Source of the DNA: Guillardia theta CCMP2712
Taxonomy: Eukaryota > Cryptophyceae > Pyrenomonadales > Geminigeraceae
Direction: 5' to 3'
DNA: 59,645 bases
Assembly: GCF_000315625.1 (NCBI RefSeq)
Contig: NW_005434659.1
Location: forward strand, 882,959 to 942,603
Within the stretch, counting starts at the first letter, position 1; each line of letters starts with the position of its first letter. A program made the position numbers and the translations under genes. Under the pieces are notes generated by a model. It made no database searches. It worked only from the letters and a program-made list of their open reading frames with translations, and was not told the DNA's origin. Shown here one piece after another: positions 1 through 11,308 of the stretch.

Positions 1-409
1 CGGTGGTGAAACCAACATTATGTATTTGTAGTGTTTTGGTGGTATCGAGGATGTGAAGGTTGGGGACATCGAAAGCGATGGCGGAGACAAGGCAGGGTGA
101 TTCAGATTCTTCTTGTTTGATGTCATGGTTGCCAGGGATGACGATGACGAAGGTGATCTGAAGTAGTTTAGTGAGAAGGTCTTTGTAAAGGTCGAGTCCA
201 TAGCTGGAGGCGATGCCTTTGCTATCGAAGATATCACCAGTGATAACGATGATAGAGTTGTGTGGGGTGATGTGTGGTTTGTCGATGAAGACTTGATTGA
301 TGGAGTGAACAAGGTTATTAAAGACTTGTTTGTATTCATAATATCTGGAAGAGTGTATGTCACCCTTATGGATATGGATGTCGGAGATGTGGAAGATGTA
401 ATGAATCAT
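1..409 (-). CDS. Metallophosphoesterase, SbcD/Mre11-like, partial (C-terminus off the window)
   Basis: The minus strand reads open from an ATG at 409-407 to the window edge, giving 136 residues. The calcineurin-like phosphoesterase metal-binding blocks appear in order: ISDIHIHKGD (D10, H12), VITGDIFDS (around 55-63) and IPGNHD (91-96). These blocks coordinate two metals in nucleases and phosphatases of the SbcD/Mre11 type. The wording around the first block (a short hydrophobic start directly on HISDIHI, then SRYYEYKQVFNNL) recalls the stand-alone metallophosphoesterases of nucleocytoplasmic large DNA viruses; that link is from memory and not proven. The DNA is clearly more AT-rich than the genes to the right, no intron is seen, and diverged AT-rich tandem repeats follow upstream of its start. 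A stop lies 11 codons upstream of the chosen ATG. It could also be a host phosphatase. Confidence 0.8.
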   Translation of the reverse strand, partial: MIHYIFHISDIHIHKGDIHSSRYYEYKQVFNNLVHSINQVFIDKPHITPHNSIIVITGDIFDSKGIASSYGLDLYKDLLTKLLQITFVIVIPGNHDIKQEESESPCLVSAIAFDVPNLHILDTTKTLQIHNVGFTT

Positions 410-473
410 AATGATCAGTTGAATAAGAAAGAATATGAGTTATATTCATTTTTATGAAATGTCTTTAAGTGTA

Positions 474-905
474 TTGAACTTTAAAAGGATATGATTGTTC
501 AGTGATTGTATATAAAGCACATATGTGATGGCAGTAGATTATGATGATCAAGGTTAGTTTTAAAGGAACCCTAGATGGTATTTGTTAGATTTATCAAAAA
601 ACCCTCTGAACTTTAAGGATATGATTGTTCGGTGATTGTATATAATCTAAAGCACATATGTGATGGCAGTAGATTATGATCAAGGTTATTTTAAAGGAAC
701 CCCTAGGGGTTTAGTTTAGATTTATCAAAAACCCTCTGAACTTTAAGGGGGTATTTGTTCAGATCTATCAAAACCCTCTGAACATTCAGGGATGATTGTC
801 CGGCCGCTCAGGAATGATGCGGAACATATGAGGGGTATTTGTTCATATTCGGAGAGATGGACCTCTGAACTTTTAGGGGGTATTTGTTCAGATCTATCAA
901 AACTC
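474..905. repeat. Diverged AT-rich tandem repeats upstream of the metallophosphoesterase
   Basis: Two long units of about 130 bp (474-605 and 606-735) share TGAACTTTAAGGATATGATTG, TATATAA, AAGCACATATGTGATGGCAG and a TTTATCAAAAACCCTC tail. Shorter derivatives of about 45 bp (736-779 and about 862-905) keep TGAACTTT, a GGGGGTATTTGTTCAGATCTATCAAAA core and the same tail. The block lies between the AT-rich viral-like gene and the first clear host gene. No coding sequence is seen in it. Confidence 0.8.
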
Positions 906-1175
906 AGATTGGTCACGAATCACTACCCCTCTTATAGAGTATGGAAGTCCGCCTCAGGATCTCCGAGGCCTTGAATGAATGACAGAACGAAAATGTACCA
1001 GAGACATCGGGATGGCGGGGATCGGGGGAGGGAGGGAGGGAGGGAGGGACAAGGAAAGAGTGAAGTAGACTGAGTACCAAGGAGAAAGAGAGCTCAGGGG
1101 ACAAGACGGCTGTGAGACATTGAAGCAAGAGTGAGGGAAGAAGAAGGATGCTTCTGTTGAGGTTCTGTGCAGAGG

Positions 1176-4100
1176 ATGTGCAAGAATCCTTCACCGTCTT
1201 CGCCTCTCTCCATCCCGAGTCGCATCAGATGGGATGAGGTACGAGCTCCAGTGGCGAGGTTCTTGCTCTGACAACGGACTGCAGTTCTGCAGCCTGTGTA
1301 AGGGAGGGCAGCAGCTGATGGTGATACACGGGAATGTGTATGACGTGGGAGGATGGGTGCAGAAGCATCCGGGAGGAAGGTGACGCATGATCTCTTGGAT
1401 CAGAGTCAGGCTGCTCCTCTGACGACGATGGTCAGGTGCTCCTGGCCTATGTTGGGGAGGATGCGACCGACCCCTTCGAAGCATTTCACCGCGACGACGA
1501 CGCTATGAAGGTGAGAAGTTGTAGAGGGATAGAGGAAACTTGTGAGACAACTCGGACAGCATGAGATAACAGCGATGGTTCTGATTGCTCGAGGTGACTT
1601 TTGTGTTGATCAGAAATATCTGGTGGGGCTCAAAGTGTCTTCGTTGGTTGCCGACGACCAGGTCAGCGATGCTGTCCGGATCTTGTCACGGACGAGAGGA
1701 TCTGGTTGCTGAGGTTCTGAACGTGTCGCGCGCTCAGTCAAAGGAGAAAGATGGAGCGAGAAACAAGGAGCTGGAAGAAGACTTCCGAAAGCAAGGAGCG
1801 TGCGAGGAGGGGAGTGATGCTGACGGATGGAGCAGGCTGAGGTCGAGCTTGAAGGCAGCGGGAATGTACAAGGCGAACCCCTGGTAGGGATGCTATTCTC
1901 CTGCTCCTCTGACATCCGTCGAGGTTCTACCTTGGGATGCTAGCGCACATTCTTGTGCTGGAGCTGCTGGCGTGGGCTGTGCTCAAGGTAGGAAGAGGAG
2001 GAGGTGAGGACGATGTCAAGTTCTGACATGTTCCTCAGCGGTTTGGAAGCGGATGGATCGCGTACATGGCAGCTGTCGTCCTGTTGACAACAGCGCAGGC
2101 TCAAGTGAGATTCTGAGCCCTTCACTCCTCTCTGTTCGCTCCTTTGTCTCTCTCTTGCTCAAGCACGCTCATCGCAGGCGGGATGGCTTCAGCACGACCT
2201 CGGGCATCTTTCCGTGTTCAAGAGTGAGTCTTGTCGAAGTTGTCTGTGAGCTCGCGGTGACGCGCGACAGGTCGAAGTTTGAACCTCCTGGCTCATCGAT
2301 TTGTTATCCTCCACTTGAAAGCGGCTTCTTCGGCATGGTGGAACTACAGGTAGAGAGGCTGTAATGAAGAGTGGGAGGGAGGGGGAGACAGATGTATGTA
2401 TGCACATGTATACATGTGAGATGTTGAGAGATGTGTGGAGGTCATGTGCAATGTTGAGAGATGTATGGAGGTCATGTGCAATGTTGAGAGATGTATGGAG
2501 GTCATGTAAGATGTTACTGCCAGGCATTACCTGCATCATGCAAAGCCGAACATTCAGGACACAGGTGGAGACGGTCGGCACGGGGGTCGGCTATGCTCTG
2601 ACGAGGAGTGGTCAGATCCTGATATCAACATGCCGTACGTGTTTATGCTGGGCGAGTCCATGTCGAGACGGTAGGAGGGGAGAGGAGAGTCCGATTCCAC
2701 TCAGCTGAGCCCTATGCTCGCTCACAGATGGGCCAAGAAGCAACGAGAAGGAAAAGTGAAGGGCTTTCTTCCTTATTCCCTGCAGCACCAGTACTGGTGA
2801 GAGAGATACGAGGGAAGGAGAAGGGAACAGGGCAGGGACGTGACGGGATGGGAGGAGGGGGGGAGGCGGGAAGGAGAAGGCGAGGGCGACGGGGAGGGGA
2901 GGGAAAAGCTGAATAAGGCAGCGAGAAGAGAAGAACAGAGCAGGAGAGGAACACGGGGGTCATGGGACTGAACGGGAAGGGTGGAAGGTGGATCATCGGC
3001 CCTCCTCTGCTCCTTCCGATCTACTTCCACTACGAGAATCTGAGGTGACGGGGGGAGGAGGGGGAGGAGGGGGAGGGGAGAGGAGGGGAGAGGAGGAGGA
3101 GGGGAGAATGAGGAGCAGGTGGCTTCGGCGGCGGCAGAGGAGGAGGGTGCATGGCGAGAAGGAGAGGAAGGGGAGGAGGGAGGATATCTTATCTCTTGCA
3201 GATATGTCATTGGCAATGCGGTCTGGGGCAAGTCAGGGATGTGGAAAGATTCCTACGGCACCGAGAGATATCTGCGACAGCATCGGCGCTTCTTCTGGGA
3301 GGAGGTGAGATACGAGGAGGGGGAGGGCGGGGGAAGGAAGCTTGTGCGAAGGAGCGAGTGACTGTCTTACAGTTTCTTTGGATGGCTTCGTTTTTCATTC
3401 GCTGGCACTTGATGTATGGCCCGCTGCTGGGAGGGCTGTGGGGATGGTTCGGCCTGTACATGGTGACGTTCTCGTCCTCTCTTGATCTCTTTGGCCCTCC
3501 TCCTTCTCTTCATGCTGCTTCCTTGGCATCTTGTTCCTTCTTCTTGGACCTTCCTTGCTCCTCCTTTTGCATCTCCTCCTTCCCCCCCTTCATCTCTTTC
3601 TCTCCTCTCTCCTCTTTCCTTCCTCTCTCATCGTCTCGTTCAGACTGTTCGCGTCATCGAGTCCCACTGGTTCGTCTGGGTCACTCAGATGAGTCACATC
3701 CCCATGAGGTTTGACACCCTCCCCACCCCACCCCCTCCCACTCTCCCTCCTTCCCTCCCCAGCAGGACCTCAGCTGTTGCCCTGCAGCATCAGCAAGTTT
3801 GACGAGGCGGAGCATCACGACTGGCCGTCGCTCCAGCTCGCAGCCACCTGCAACGTGGAAGGAGGAGCGTTCAACGACTGGTTCACCGGTCACCTCAACT
3901 ATCAGGTCTCCTCCCCCAGCCCCTCCCCCACCATGAACTTCTGATCGTTCCTCCCCTTCTTCCCTGTCGTTACCTCCCTGCTGTTACCTCCCTGCTGTTT
4001 TCCCTGCTGTTACCTCCCTGCTGTCGTTTCCTCCCTGCTGGTTTCCCTCACGTCTGCTTGCAGATCGAGCATCATCTGTTCCCCACCATGCCTCGTCACA

Positions 4101-4479
4101 ACTACCCAAAAGTCGCTCCGCTCGTGCGCGACCTCTTCGCCAAGCATGGCATGTGAGCACAAGGATGGAGAAAATGGAGGAGGAGGAGGAGGAGGAGGAG
4201 GAGGAGGAGGTGGTGGTGGTGGTGGTGGTGGTGACGGTGTTGGTGGGGTTTGGCGGGGACGTCAACGACGACGATGATGAGGATGGGGAGGCGAAGAGAG
4301 GAAGGGGTAGGAGGTCACGGGGGTTGCAGGAAGCACAAGTACGAGAGCAAGAAGCTGCTGCAGGCGTTCGGCGACATCCTCTCCTCGCTCGAGAGATACG
4401 GAAAGGTGAGGAGAAAGCGAAAGAGGCAGGCGGTTGAGCCCTGAGGCAGGCATGGGAGCACGCGTTCTATGAGACATGA
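1176..4479 (+). CDS. Cytochrome-b5-fused front-end fatty-acid desaturase (delta-6/delta-5 type)
   Basis: Membrane enzyme of the ER (or plastid) that inserts a double bond between an existing one and the carboxyl end of polyunsaturated fatty acids. The start ATG at 1176 opens exon 1176-1238. The N-terminal cytochrome b5 domain follows: [14 protein letters not shown] (exon 1285-1379) and [12 protein letters not shown] (from 1436), the haem-binding region. Downstream exons carry membrane segments and the three histidine boxes: HDLGH (near 2175), HYLHHAKPN (near 2520-2555) and QIEHH, split by an intron (3904 and 4064-4075). [15 protein letters not shown] and [11 protein letters not shown] are also typical of the family. 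The last exon ends at TGA 4477-4479 after EHAFYET. There are about a dozen short introns. The junction between the two b5 exons does not join in phase with a plain GT-AG intron (see findings). Regioselectivity cannot be read from sequence. Confidence 0.88.
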
Positions 4480-4936
4480 AGAAGAAGAAGAAGAAGAAGA
4501 AGAAGAAGAAGAAGAAGAAGATGATGATGATGATGAAGATGAAGATGATGATGAAGAAGAAGATAATGATGATGAGGAGGAGATCACATATTTTTTCGAG
4601 ACATAATAACATCGTTAGATCTGCTTTCTTTTCCTTCTTACCTTCCCTCTCATGCGATGCAAACTCCAGAGTTCGAGTTGGTGGTAGTGCCAAAGATGTC
4701 AAAGCAAGCAGACATGACATTGAGAATGTTGAGAAGAGGAAAACTGCAGAGCAGGGGTAGGCGCTGACGATGGTGATGGAGAAAAATAAGAACCAGAGAT
4801 TGAGGAATAGGAGGAGTAAGAGGAGGAGGAGGAGGAGGAGGAGGAGGAGGAGGAGGAGGAGGAGGAGGAGGAGGAGGAGGAGGAGGAGGAGGATAAGAGT
4901 TCCAGAGGTTCGTCAACATTCAGTATGATCGGCCGG
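4480..4936. other. Convergent spacer with GAA and GGA microsatellites
   Basis: This stretch between the desaturase and GH99 3' ends holds a GAA/GAT run just after the desaturase stop (about 4479-4575) and a long GGA run (about 4816-4892). No coding sequence is recognised. The poly-Lys, poly-Ser and poly-Pro reading frames across it are products of the repeats. Confidence 0.8.
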
Positions 4937-7083
4937 TCAGATCTCCTGCTGCAGTGAAGTGCTGAGGAGGGAGAGCGACTGAAGTAGAGCCTGAGACCCT
5001 GTGAGGAGGAGGTGAAGAGTGAGAGGGTCTTGCCTTCCGCATAGCGACGTCACGCTCCTCCAGGTTCTTGAGCTGGAAGAGGATGAAAGGTAAGTGGAAG
5101 AGCAGGAAGAGAGGGAGAAGCAGTGAGAAAAAGAGAGGGAGAAGCAGTGAGAGGAGAGAGGGGAGGGGGGGAAATGAACAGAGGAGGGCTAAGGCAGGGA
5201 AAGAAGAGAGGAGGAAGGGAATGGGGGAGGGTAAGGGAGCAGGGGGAGTGAAGAAAGGAGATAGGGGTTCAACCAGCTCCCTTACCTTAGTTTGCTGCTG
5301 CTTCATCTCCATTTGAACATCCTGCAATGAGGTGAGCAAGGAGTAAACGAATGAATGATGAGGAGGTTCCGATGGAACGCCAGATAGAGGGATGGAGGGA
5401 GGGAGCACGAACGGAGGCAAGAGGAAGAGGGAGGCAGGAGGAAGAGGGAGGCAGGAGGAAGAGGGAGGCAGGAGGAAGAGGGAGGCAGGAGGAGAGGAGG
5501 AGGGAAGGAGATTCAAGTTTACACCTTCATGTTACTCCGTAGCTTCTCAAGCTCGTGCTTCATCTCAGACATCTGCTTTGACTGCACCACGAGAACACCG
5601 TAAGCTGGGCAATGCAAGGAGGAGGAAGAGTAGAAGAGGGAAGGGAGAGAGGGGGGAGGAGGAGGACAAACGGGAGGAAGAGAAGGGAGGGGAACGATGG
5701 AGAGAAGGGGAAGATGACGGGGATGTAGAGGAGAAAACGAAATGAGAGAAGGGGGAGGAGGAGCAGGGGAGGAAAGAGGAGGAAGGGGAGGGGGAGGAGA
5801 GGAGGATGGAACTGACGCGTGCTCGCTCCTCTAAGATACATTCGTTCGCTCTCCTCTGAGCCTGCAGAAGTTTATGACTAAAGTGAGGAGGAATAATCAG
5901 GGCAGAGAGCAGGGCAGAGACATGTTTCATGAAGTAGAGGTGCTGTGCTGTGATGTGATGTGATGTGATGTGATGTGATGTGATGTGATGTGATGTGATG
6001 TGATGTGATGTGATGTGATGTGATGTGATGTGATGTCAGAAGAGCAGGGAAGGCAGGTAGGAATTCTCTCTACCTCAGCCAGCTTGCTTAGCAAAGTCTG
6101 AATTTCCTCCCTTAACTTGTCGAATTCGCTCAATTGAAACGGAGGAGACAGCTGATAACTACCATCCCTCGCTTCTCCTCCAGCTCCTTCCTGTCTACTA
6201 GTTTGTGCATGATTGTCAACATTGCCCATTCCTGCTGCTGCCCCTGCTGTTGCTGCTGCTGCTGCTGCTTCTTCAAACCGACCTCGTCCCAGTGGTCCTG
6301 TACACTTCATGCATGCCTCCTCTCGCTCATCGTCTTGCACCTTAGCTGAGGAGAAGCAAACGCCGCAGGAGAGCTTCAGCTCGTCGCTGCTCAGCTTTCC
6401 TCCCACAACCAGTCTCACTTCCTCCTCTTGCTTCGGCCTTGACGCTGTGCATTGAGGAGCGCTGTCGTCGAAGACCCTCATCAGCTGTTTCATGTCCTCC
6501 TCCTCCACCTCAAGATCGAGCTCTTCGACCTTCTCTTTCAGCCTCCTCACTTCCTCCTTCACCTTTTCTCTCTCCACCTGCTCGACCTCCTTCTCCCTTC
6601 TCTCTCCCTCCCTCCCTCCCTCCCTGCACTCATACTTCATCTGGATCAGGCTGTGCAGCCGCGATACTTCCAGCATGACGGCTTTTCGCAACACAACCTT
6701 CTCTTCCTCCTCCTCCTTGGCAATCGCCTTCCTCCATCGACTTGCCAGGCTCCGCGTCAGCTCAATGAAGAGCTTCTCGTTCCCCCCGTACGTCTGATAC
6801 ATCGAGGCGCGAGCAGGAGAGGACGCAGCAGGCTCAATCTGAGTACCCTCCCCCCACTCATTGTAGGAGGTGATGGCTACCAACTGCACCCCTCCTGCTT
6901 CCTCTGCTCCCCTCCACATGTCCTCATAGTACCTCCCCATCGCCCGGTACCGCCATGACGCTGCGTTCCATGGACGGATGCGCGAGTCGTCGTAGCCAGG
7001 ACCCACGCACCTGCAGCCTTTGTCACCCCAACAAGAGGTGGAGGTGAAGAGAGGAGGGGGAGGGGGAAAGAGGGGGACGAAAA

Positions 7084-7127
<44 letters not shown>

Positions 7128-8088
7128 CAGGAGTAGGAGTTAGGAGTAGGAGGAGGAGGTTGAAGAGGAGCAGGAGGAAGAGAAGAATTTTACGGGCAGA
7201 AGATTTTCCCGACGCTCCTCCCCCATGCCGACAGTCGCCGCCACTCGGAGGGTCTGCTGCCATCGGAGAAGCCGCTGCTCGCAAAGTAGGAGTAGAGTCC
7301 GTCAAAACCTCCTTCTGTCGCAAACCTCTCGTGCCCCCTTTGTAAGTACAGTCCCAGGAATAACCCGTCCAACTCAGAGCCCCGCACAGTCAGTGAGCCG
7401 TTGGGGTGGAGAAGGGCCCTCCAGTCTTCAAGAGGGAGCTGATAGGAGTCGTAGACGTAGAACAAGGGCAGCTTGTCAGCATAGAAGAATGCTCGATGAT
7501 GGCCGTACTTAGAGTTGATGTACCCGATATCCTCCCTCACGTCTGATACTCCCTCCCCTTGTACGGCTCCAGGTGGAAGCATACTTTTATCCCTGCCTCT
7601 GCTGCTGCTTCCAGCACAAGAGGAGCCGCTGCATCTGTTGAGTCCTTCACGCCCCATCCCCTCGCGCCATCGCTCGAGGCCGGGAGCTTCCACCATGAGA
7701 AGACGACGACGTCGACGCCTGCCTCCTTTATCTCAAGCATTTGCTCTCTTACCACAGAGAGGTTCATGCTGCTGTAAGGGCCTCTTGACGGGTAGTAGAC
7801 GGAAGCGATCTCGTCAGGAGGAGAGTAGACTCTCCCGTAGTCGAACTTGGGTCTTTCCTCCTTGTCCCAGTGTGGCAGAACAGGATGGTCCCACTCACTC
7901 CATTTCCCGTCAATGGCTTCGCTGCCGAACCAGGCGTAGAAGAAGATGTGAACTTGTTTGGACCGGCTCAGATTCATCATGGCATGACGGTGATAATCGT
8001 ACGAAGCAACCAAGAGCAGAGGATCTACAAGCAACAGAAGACAGGTACAAAATCTCATGGTATTGGATTGAAATCTGATGCTTTTCAT
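4937..8088 (-). CDS. GH99 endo-alpha-mannosidase-like enzyme with C-terminal coiled coil
   Basis: The N-terminus (MRFCTCLLLLVDPLLLVAS) looks like a signal peptide or type II anchor; start at 8088, or the ATG ten codons in. The catalytic domain shows GH99 signatures in order: FFYAWFG, KWSEWDHPVLPHW, YYPSRGPYSS, EAGVDVVVFSWW, FHLEPY, FFYADKLPLFYVYDSY, a short WGRSVGKIF block and TSYNEWGEGTQIEPA. In GH99 the two glutamates three apart in the last motif are the catalytic pair. Such enzymes cleave internal alpha-mannosyl bonds of glycans in the Golgi. One uninterrupted frame (7006 to about 6077) runs from the catalytic end into a long Glu/Lys-rich coiled coil (around KVKEEVRRLKEKVEELDLEV), and further short exons continue the coiled coil to about 4937. 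The intron at about 7015-7190 holds a GAT repeat; the one at about 5870-6076 holds a GTGAT repeat. The exact 3' end is uncertain: the last donor looks like GC, and an alternative stop is at 4920. Confidence 0.85.
5950..6036. repeat. GTGAT pentanucleotide microsatellite
   Basis: About 17 near-perfect tandem copies of TGATG. They lie inside an intron of the GH99-like gene, between a donor after the codons for KLAE (about 6076) and an acceptor near 5868. Read through, they would encode ITSHH repeats, which I do not believe are in the protein. Confidence 0.9.
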
Positions 8089-8877
8089 GGTACTCTAACC
8101 AAACCAGTCGTCGACTTCATGTTCGTCCTTCCATGTTCTTTGTCTCTGGACATCGTCCTCCTTCCATCACGATCTTCTCCTTCGACCTCCAACCTGCATG
8201 CTCTCCCGCTCTCCCTGGTCACAACCCATGGAATCAAGTTTCGTTTCTAAAAATCCCACAAATCAGGATTAAGATCTCTTAATCTAGATTAACATGCCTC
8301 ATAAATACGACAGAAAAATCACTCAACAGAGAAGTCGCAATGGCGATACAGTAGAAGCGAAGAGGGCATGGTAGAGGGAGGAGAGGAGAGAGGAGAGATG
8401 GAGAGGAGAGAGAAGGAGATCGAGGAGGAAAGGACAAGACAGGAAGGAGAGATGTGAGGGAGTCGGCGAGGAACGGGACGGAGGGAATTAGAAGGAGATT
8501 GCATTTCACAACAGTGCCGCAGTTTTAATAGACAAAGACGATGATCCTCGCATATTTCTACCGCCCCCATTGTCATGATCACCATCGTTCACATACTATT
8601 CTTCCATTCTGTCTCCTTCTCCTTCTGATTCTCCTGCTCCTGCTCTTGCTCCCCCTGTTCTTGTTGCTGTTCTTCACTTGGTGTTCCCGTGCTCTTGGTC
8701 TGAATGCCATCCCTGCCCTTGCCCGTGTTCGTTATCGACATGTCACCGCCATCGCCACTTCTCTAAGAGCAAAGGAGAGTCTTGGGAATGTATGATCATG
8801 AAACAGCTCGATACGATCTGCAAGCAACCTTACAACTTATTCCTCCCTCCCCTGACTTCCCCTGCCAGCAACTTGCG
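8089..8877. other. Divergent promoter region, no gene seen
   Basis: Space between the GH99 start (-) and the microprotein start (+). It contains a GGA-rich stretch (8370-8450) and a pyrimidine-rich stretch (8600-8680). Open frames here are short and of low complexity. It probably holds both promoters. Confidence 0.6.
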
Positions 8878-9198
8878 ATGGCCGGAAACACAAAGATCAA
8901 GAAGCACGCTTTCTTCGCAAGCTGGTGTGCTGGTGAATCGTTCCTCTGGTTCTTGCTCGCTCACCTTCATGCACAGGTACCTTCTCATTGCGGCAGGAGC
9001 GGTCAGGTGAGAAGCGTTTGGAGTGTTTCTTGTCTGTTCAACTCACTTCATGTGGCCGTTGCAGATGGTATCAGCAGAAGCTGAAGGCGAAGAATGTAGG
9101 AGGTGAGAGTATAGTGAGAGACACTAATGCTCTCTGCAGGAAGAGACTTCAGGGAGGATAACAGAGGCGAAGTTTCGCAGGAGGATGACGAACGCTAA
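8878..9198 (+). CDS. 57-aa single-pass membrane microprotein (four exons)
   Basis: I do not recognise a family. Four exons join in phase with GT-AG introns: 8878-8924, 8977-9006, 9065-9102 and 9140-9198 (174 nt, 57 residues and stop). The protein starts MAGNTKIKKHAFFASW, continues with a hydrophobic YLLIAAGAV segment made by exons 1 and 2, then a basic stretch (RWYQQKLKAKN) and an acidic tail (RGEVSQEDDER). Basic-TM-basic-acidic layout and small size resemble accessory subunits of organellar membrane complexes, but that is only analogy. It lies between the GH99 gene and the beta-adaptin 3' end. Confidence 0.55.
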
Positions 9199-9413
9199 TA
9201 TCGAAGCTGCGAACAAAGGTTCGAGCTACTGAGCCTGAGGTGTTGCCCACAATCTTGTACAAGCAAGTGATGCCATAGCATCCCTGACATGTCAAGATTT
9301 CTGTCTTCTTCAGAATCACGATGAGGTGAAGGGGAGAGTTGATGGTTGGCTCGATGGTGTAGATAGAAGGAATCTGGTTTGTTTGTAAGAAATGCTGATA
9401 ATATGATGCTGCT

Positions 9414-11219
9414 CTACGCCATGAGCGGCGTCAGTGACATCTTGAAGTGGATGAAGAAGGCAGGGATGAGATCGGCATCGTTGCACTTGACGAGGCTTGT
9501 GAGGGTCTTGGAAGATCTGCAGACATTTGAGTCGGGGAGGGGGAAGAAAAGGTTGGGAGGAGGGAAAGGGAGGAAAGGGGGAGGAGACAGGGAGGAAAGG
9601 GGGAGGGGACAGGGAGAGGAGGGGAAGGGGAAGGGGAGGAGAGGGGGAGAGAGGAAGGAGGGGGAGAGCGGGGGGAAGGAGAAGCCGAAAAGGAACAGGA
9701 TACCCACATGTCAAGAGTAGTCTCGCAGAGGATGAGAGGACCTCCGATGGTCTTGGCGTAGAAGAAGAACCTAAGCGGCAGCATGAGCTGGAGCATGCGG
9801 GAGGGTGGGAATTCACTTGTGCTGATTGGGTGAAGCTTGACCCTGAGCCATGACCCGGACCTGCAGCACCAGTGAAATTGAGGAGGTTGGGTGAGGAGGA
9901 GTGAGATGTAGAATAAAAGAACAGCACAGCACACTTGGAGGAGGAATAGGAGAAGAAGCTCTCAGGAAGGGTAGAAGTGGGAGGAGGAGGAAGAGAGGAG
10001 AGAGAAGGAGTAGAGTAGAAGTTACGTTGTTGTGTGAGAGGAGGAGCTCGATCTCCTGCGCGCTAGAATCTCTTGAGAAGCTGATGATGAAAGGCTCGCC
10101 CCCTCCCAGTTGCATCTGTTGAAGCTCATGTTAGCAGCAGTAGCCTCCCCCGCCCTCCTGTCACCCAGACATCCTGGAAGGCCTCAGGGGACAAGGACGG
10201 TGATGGCTCCAGCGGCATGGACGAGTCGTCCAGAGGGTCAGCTCTTCCTCTGCTGCTAGGCACAGGCTCGTCCAGGAGGTCGAGCAGGTCTGTTCCCGCC
10301 TTCTGCTCATCTGACGAGTCAACAAGCAAGCCTCCTTCTCCTCTCCCTCCCCCCCCCCGCCCGCCATCCTCCTCCTCCTCCTCCTCCTCCTCCTCCTCCT
10401 CCTCCTCATCATCATCATCATCATCATGCCTGAGCTGCTGGAGCTGGGGTTGGAGCATGGCCAGGGCTGGGATGGGCTGGGATGGGACCCGAGATGACTC
10501 CGGCTGCTACAGCAGCATCTGCCACCACGTATCTCGCCTTGAGCGCTTCTTCGGAGAGCCAGCGCTGCTCGGGCATGTTGTAGATGACCTGAAGTGGAGC
10601 AAGTAAGAGGAGGAGAGGAGTGAGGGCGAGCTTGCCGAGAGACTGCCGAACGACTCGAACATACGATCCTTGAGCTCGTTGGTGTTCTCGTCCGTGAAAG
10701 CCTCTAGATCCATCCCCTCCCCCATCATCAGCATCTTCGCCTGCCAACCTTATCACAATACCCCCCCCTCTCTTCCTCTCTAGCTTACCGTATCGAGATC
10801 GACCGACAGGATCCTGTAGTAGAACAGCGCACGATCATGTACATCGACGTTGGATACGTCCGCTATGGCGAACTTGAGGAGCCGTCCGAGCATGGCCTGC
10901 ATCTGAGAGGTCCGAGTGACTGAGCCAGCACACGACAGACTTGCTGACCTCTCCTGGCCGCTGGAAGAACAACTTGACCGCAGTTGTCAACATTTCACAT
11001 CGCACTGCTGGATCTGTCTCTTCCTGCAGAGCCCGAGTGAATGGTGGGGATGGGGAGGAGGAGGGGGAGGCAGGAGAAGCAGCAGCAAATGGAGCGAAGG
11101 TGGAGAGGAAAAGAGGAGGAGAAATGCAAGAAGAAAGGAGGACAACAGGAGATTGTGGAGGTGGAAGGAGGTGGAAGAACAGGAGCAAGTGAAGGAGGAA
11201 AACGAGGAGTAGTAGGAGT

Positions 11220-11308
<89 letters not shown>

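Noticed and set aside
2773-3231. Ser/Pro-rich 152-codon minus frame, and similar Ser/Pro or Arg/Glu-rich frames across the window
   Set aside because: They are antisense readings of purine-rich introns of the desaturase and other genes. Composition follows the GGA/GAA repeats.
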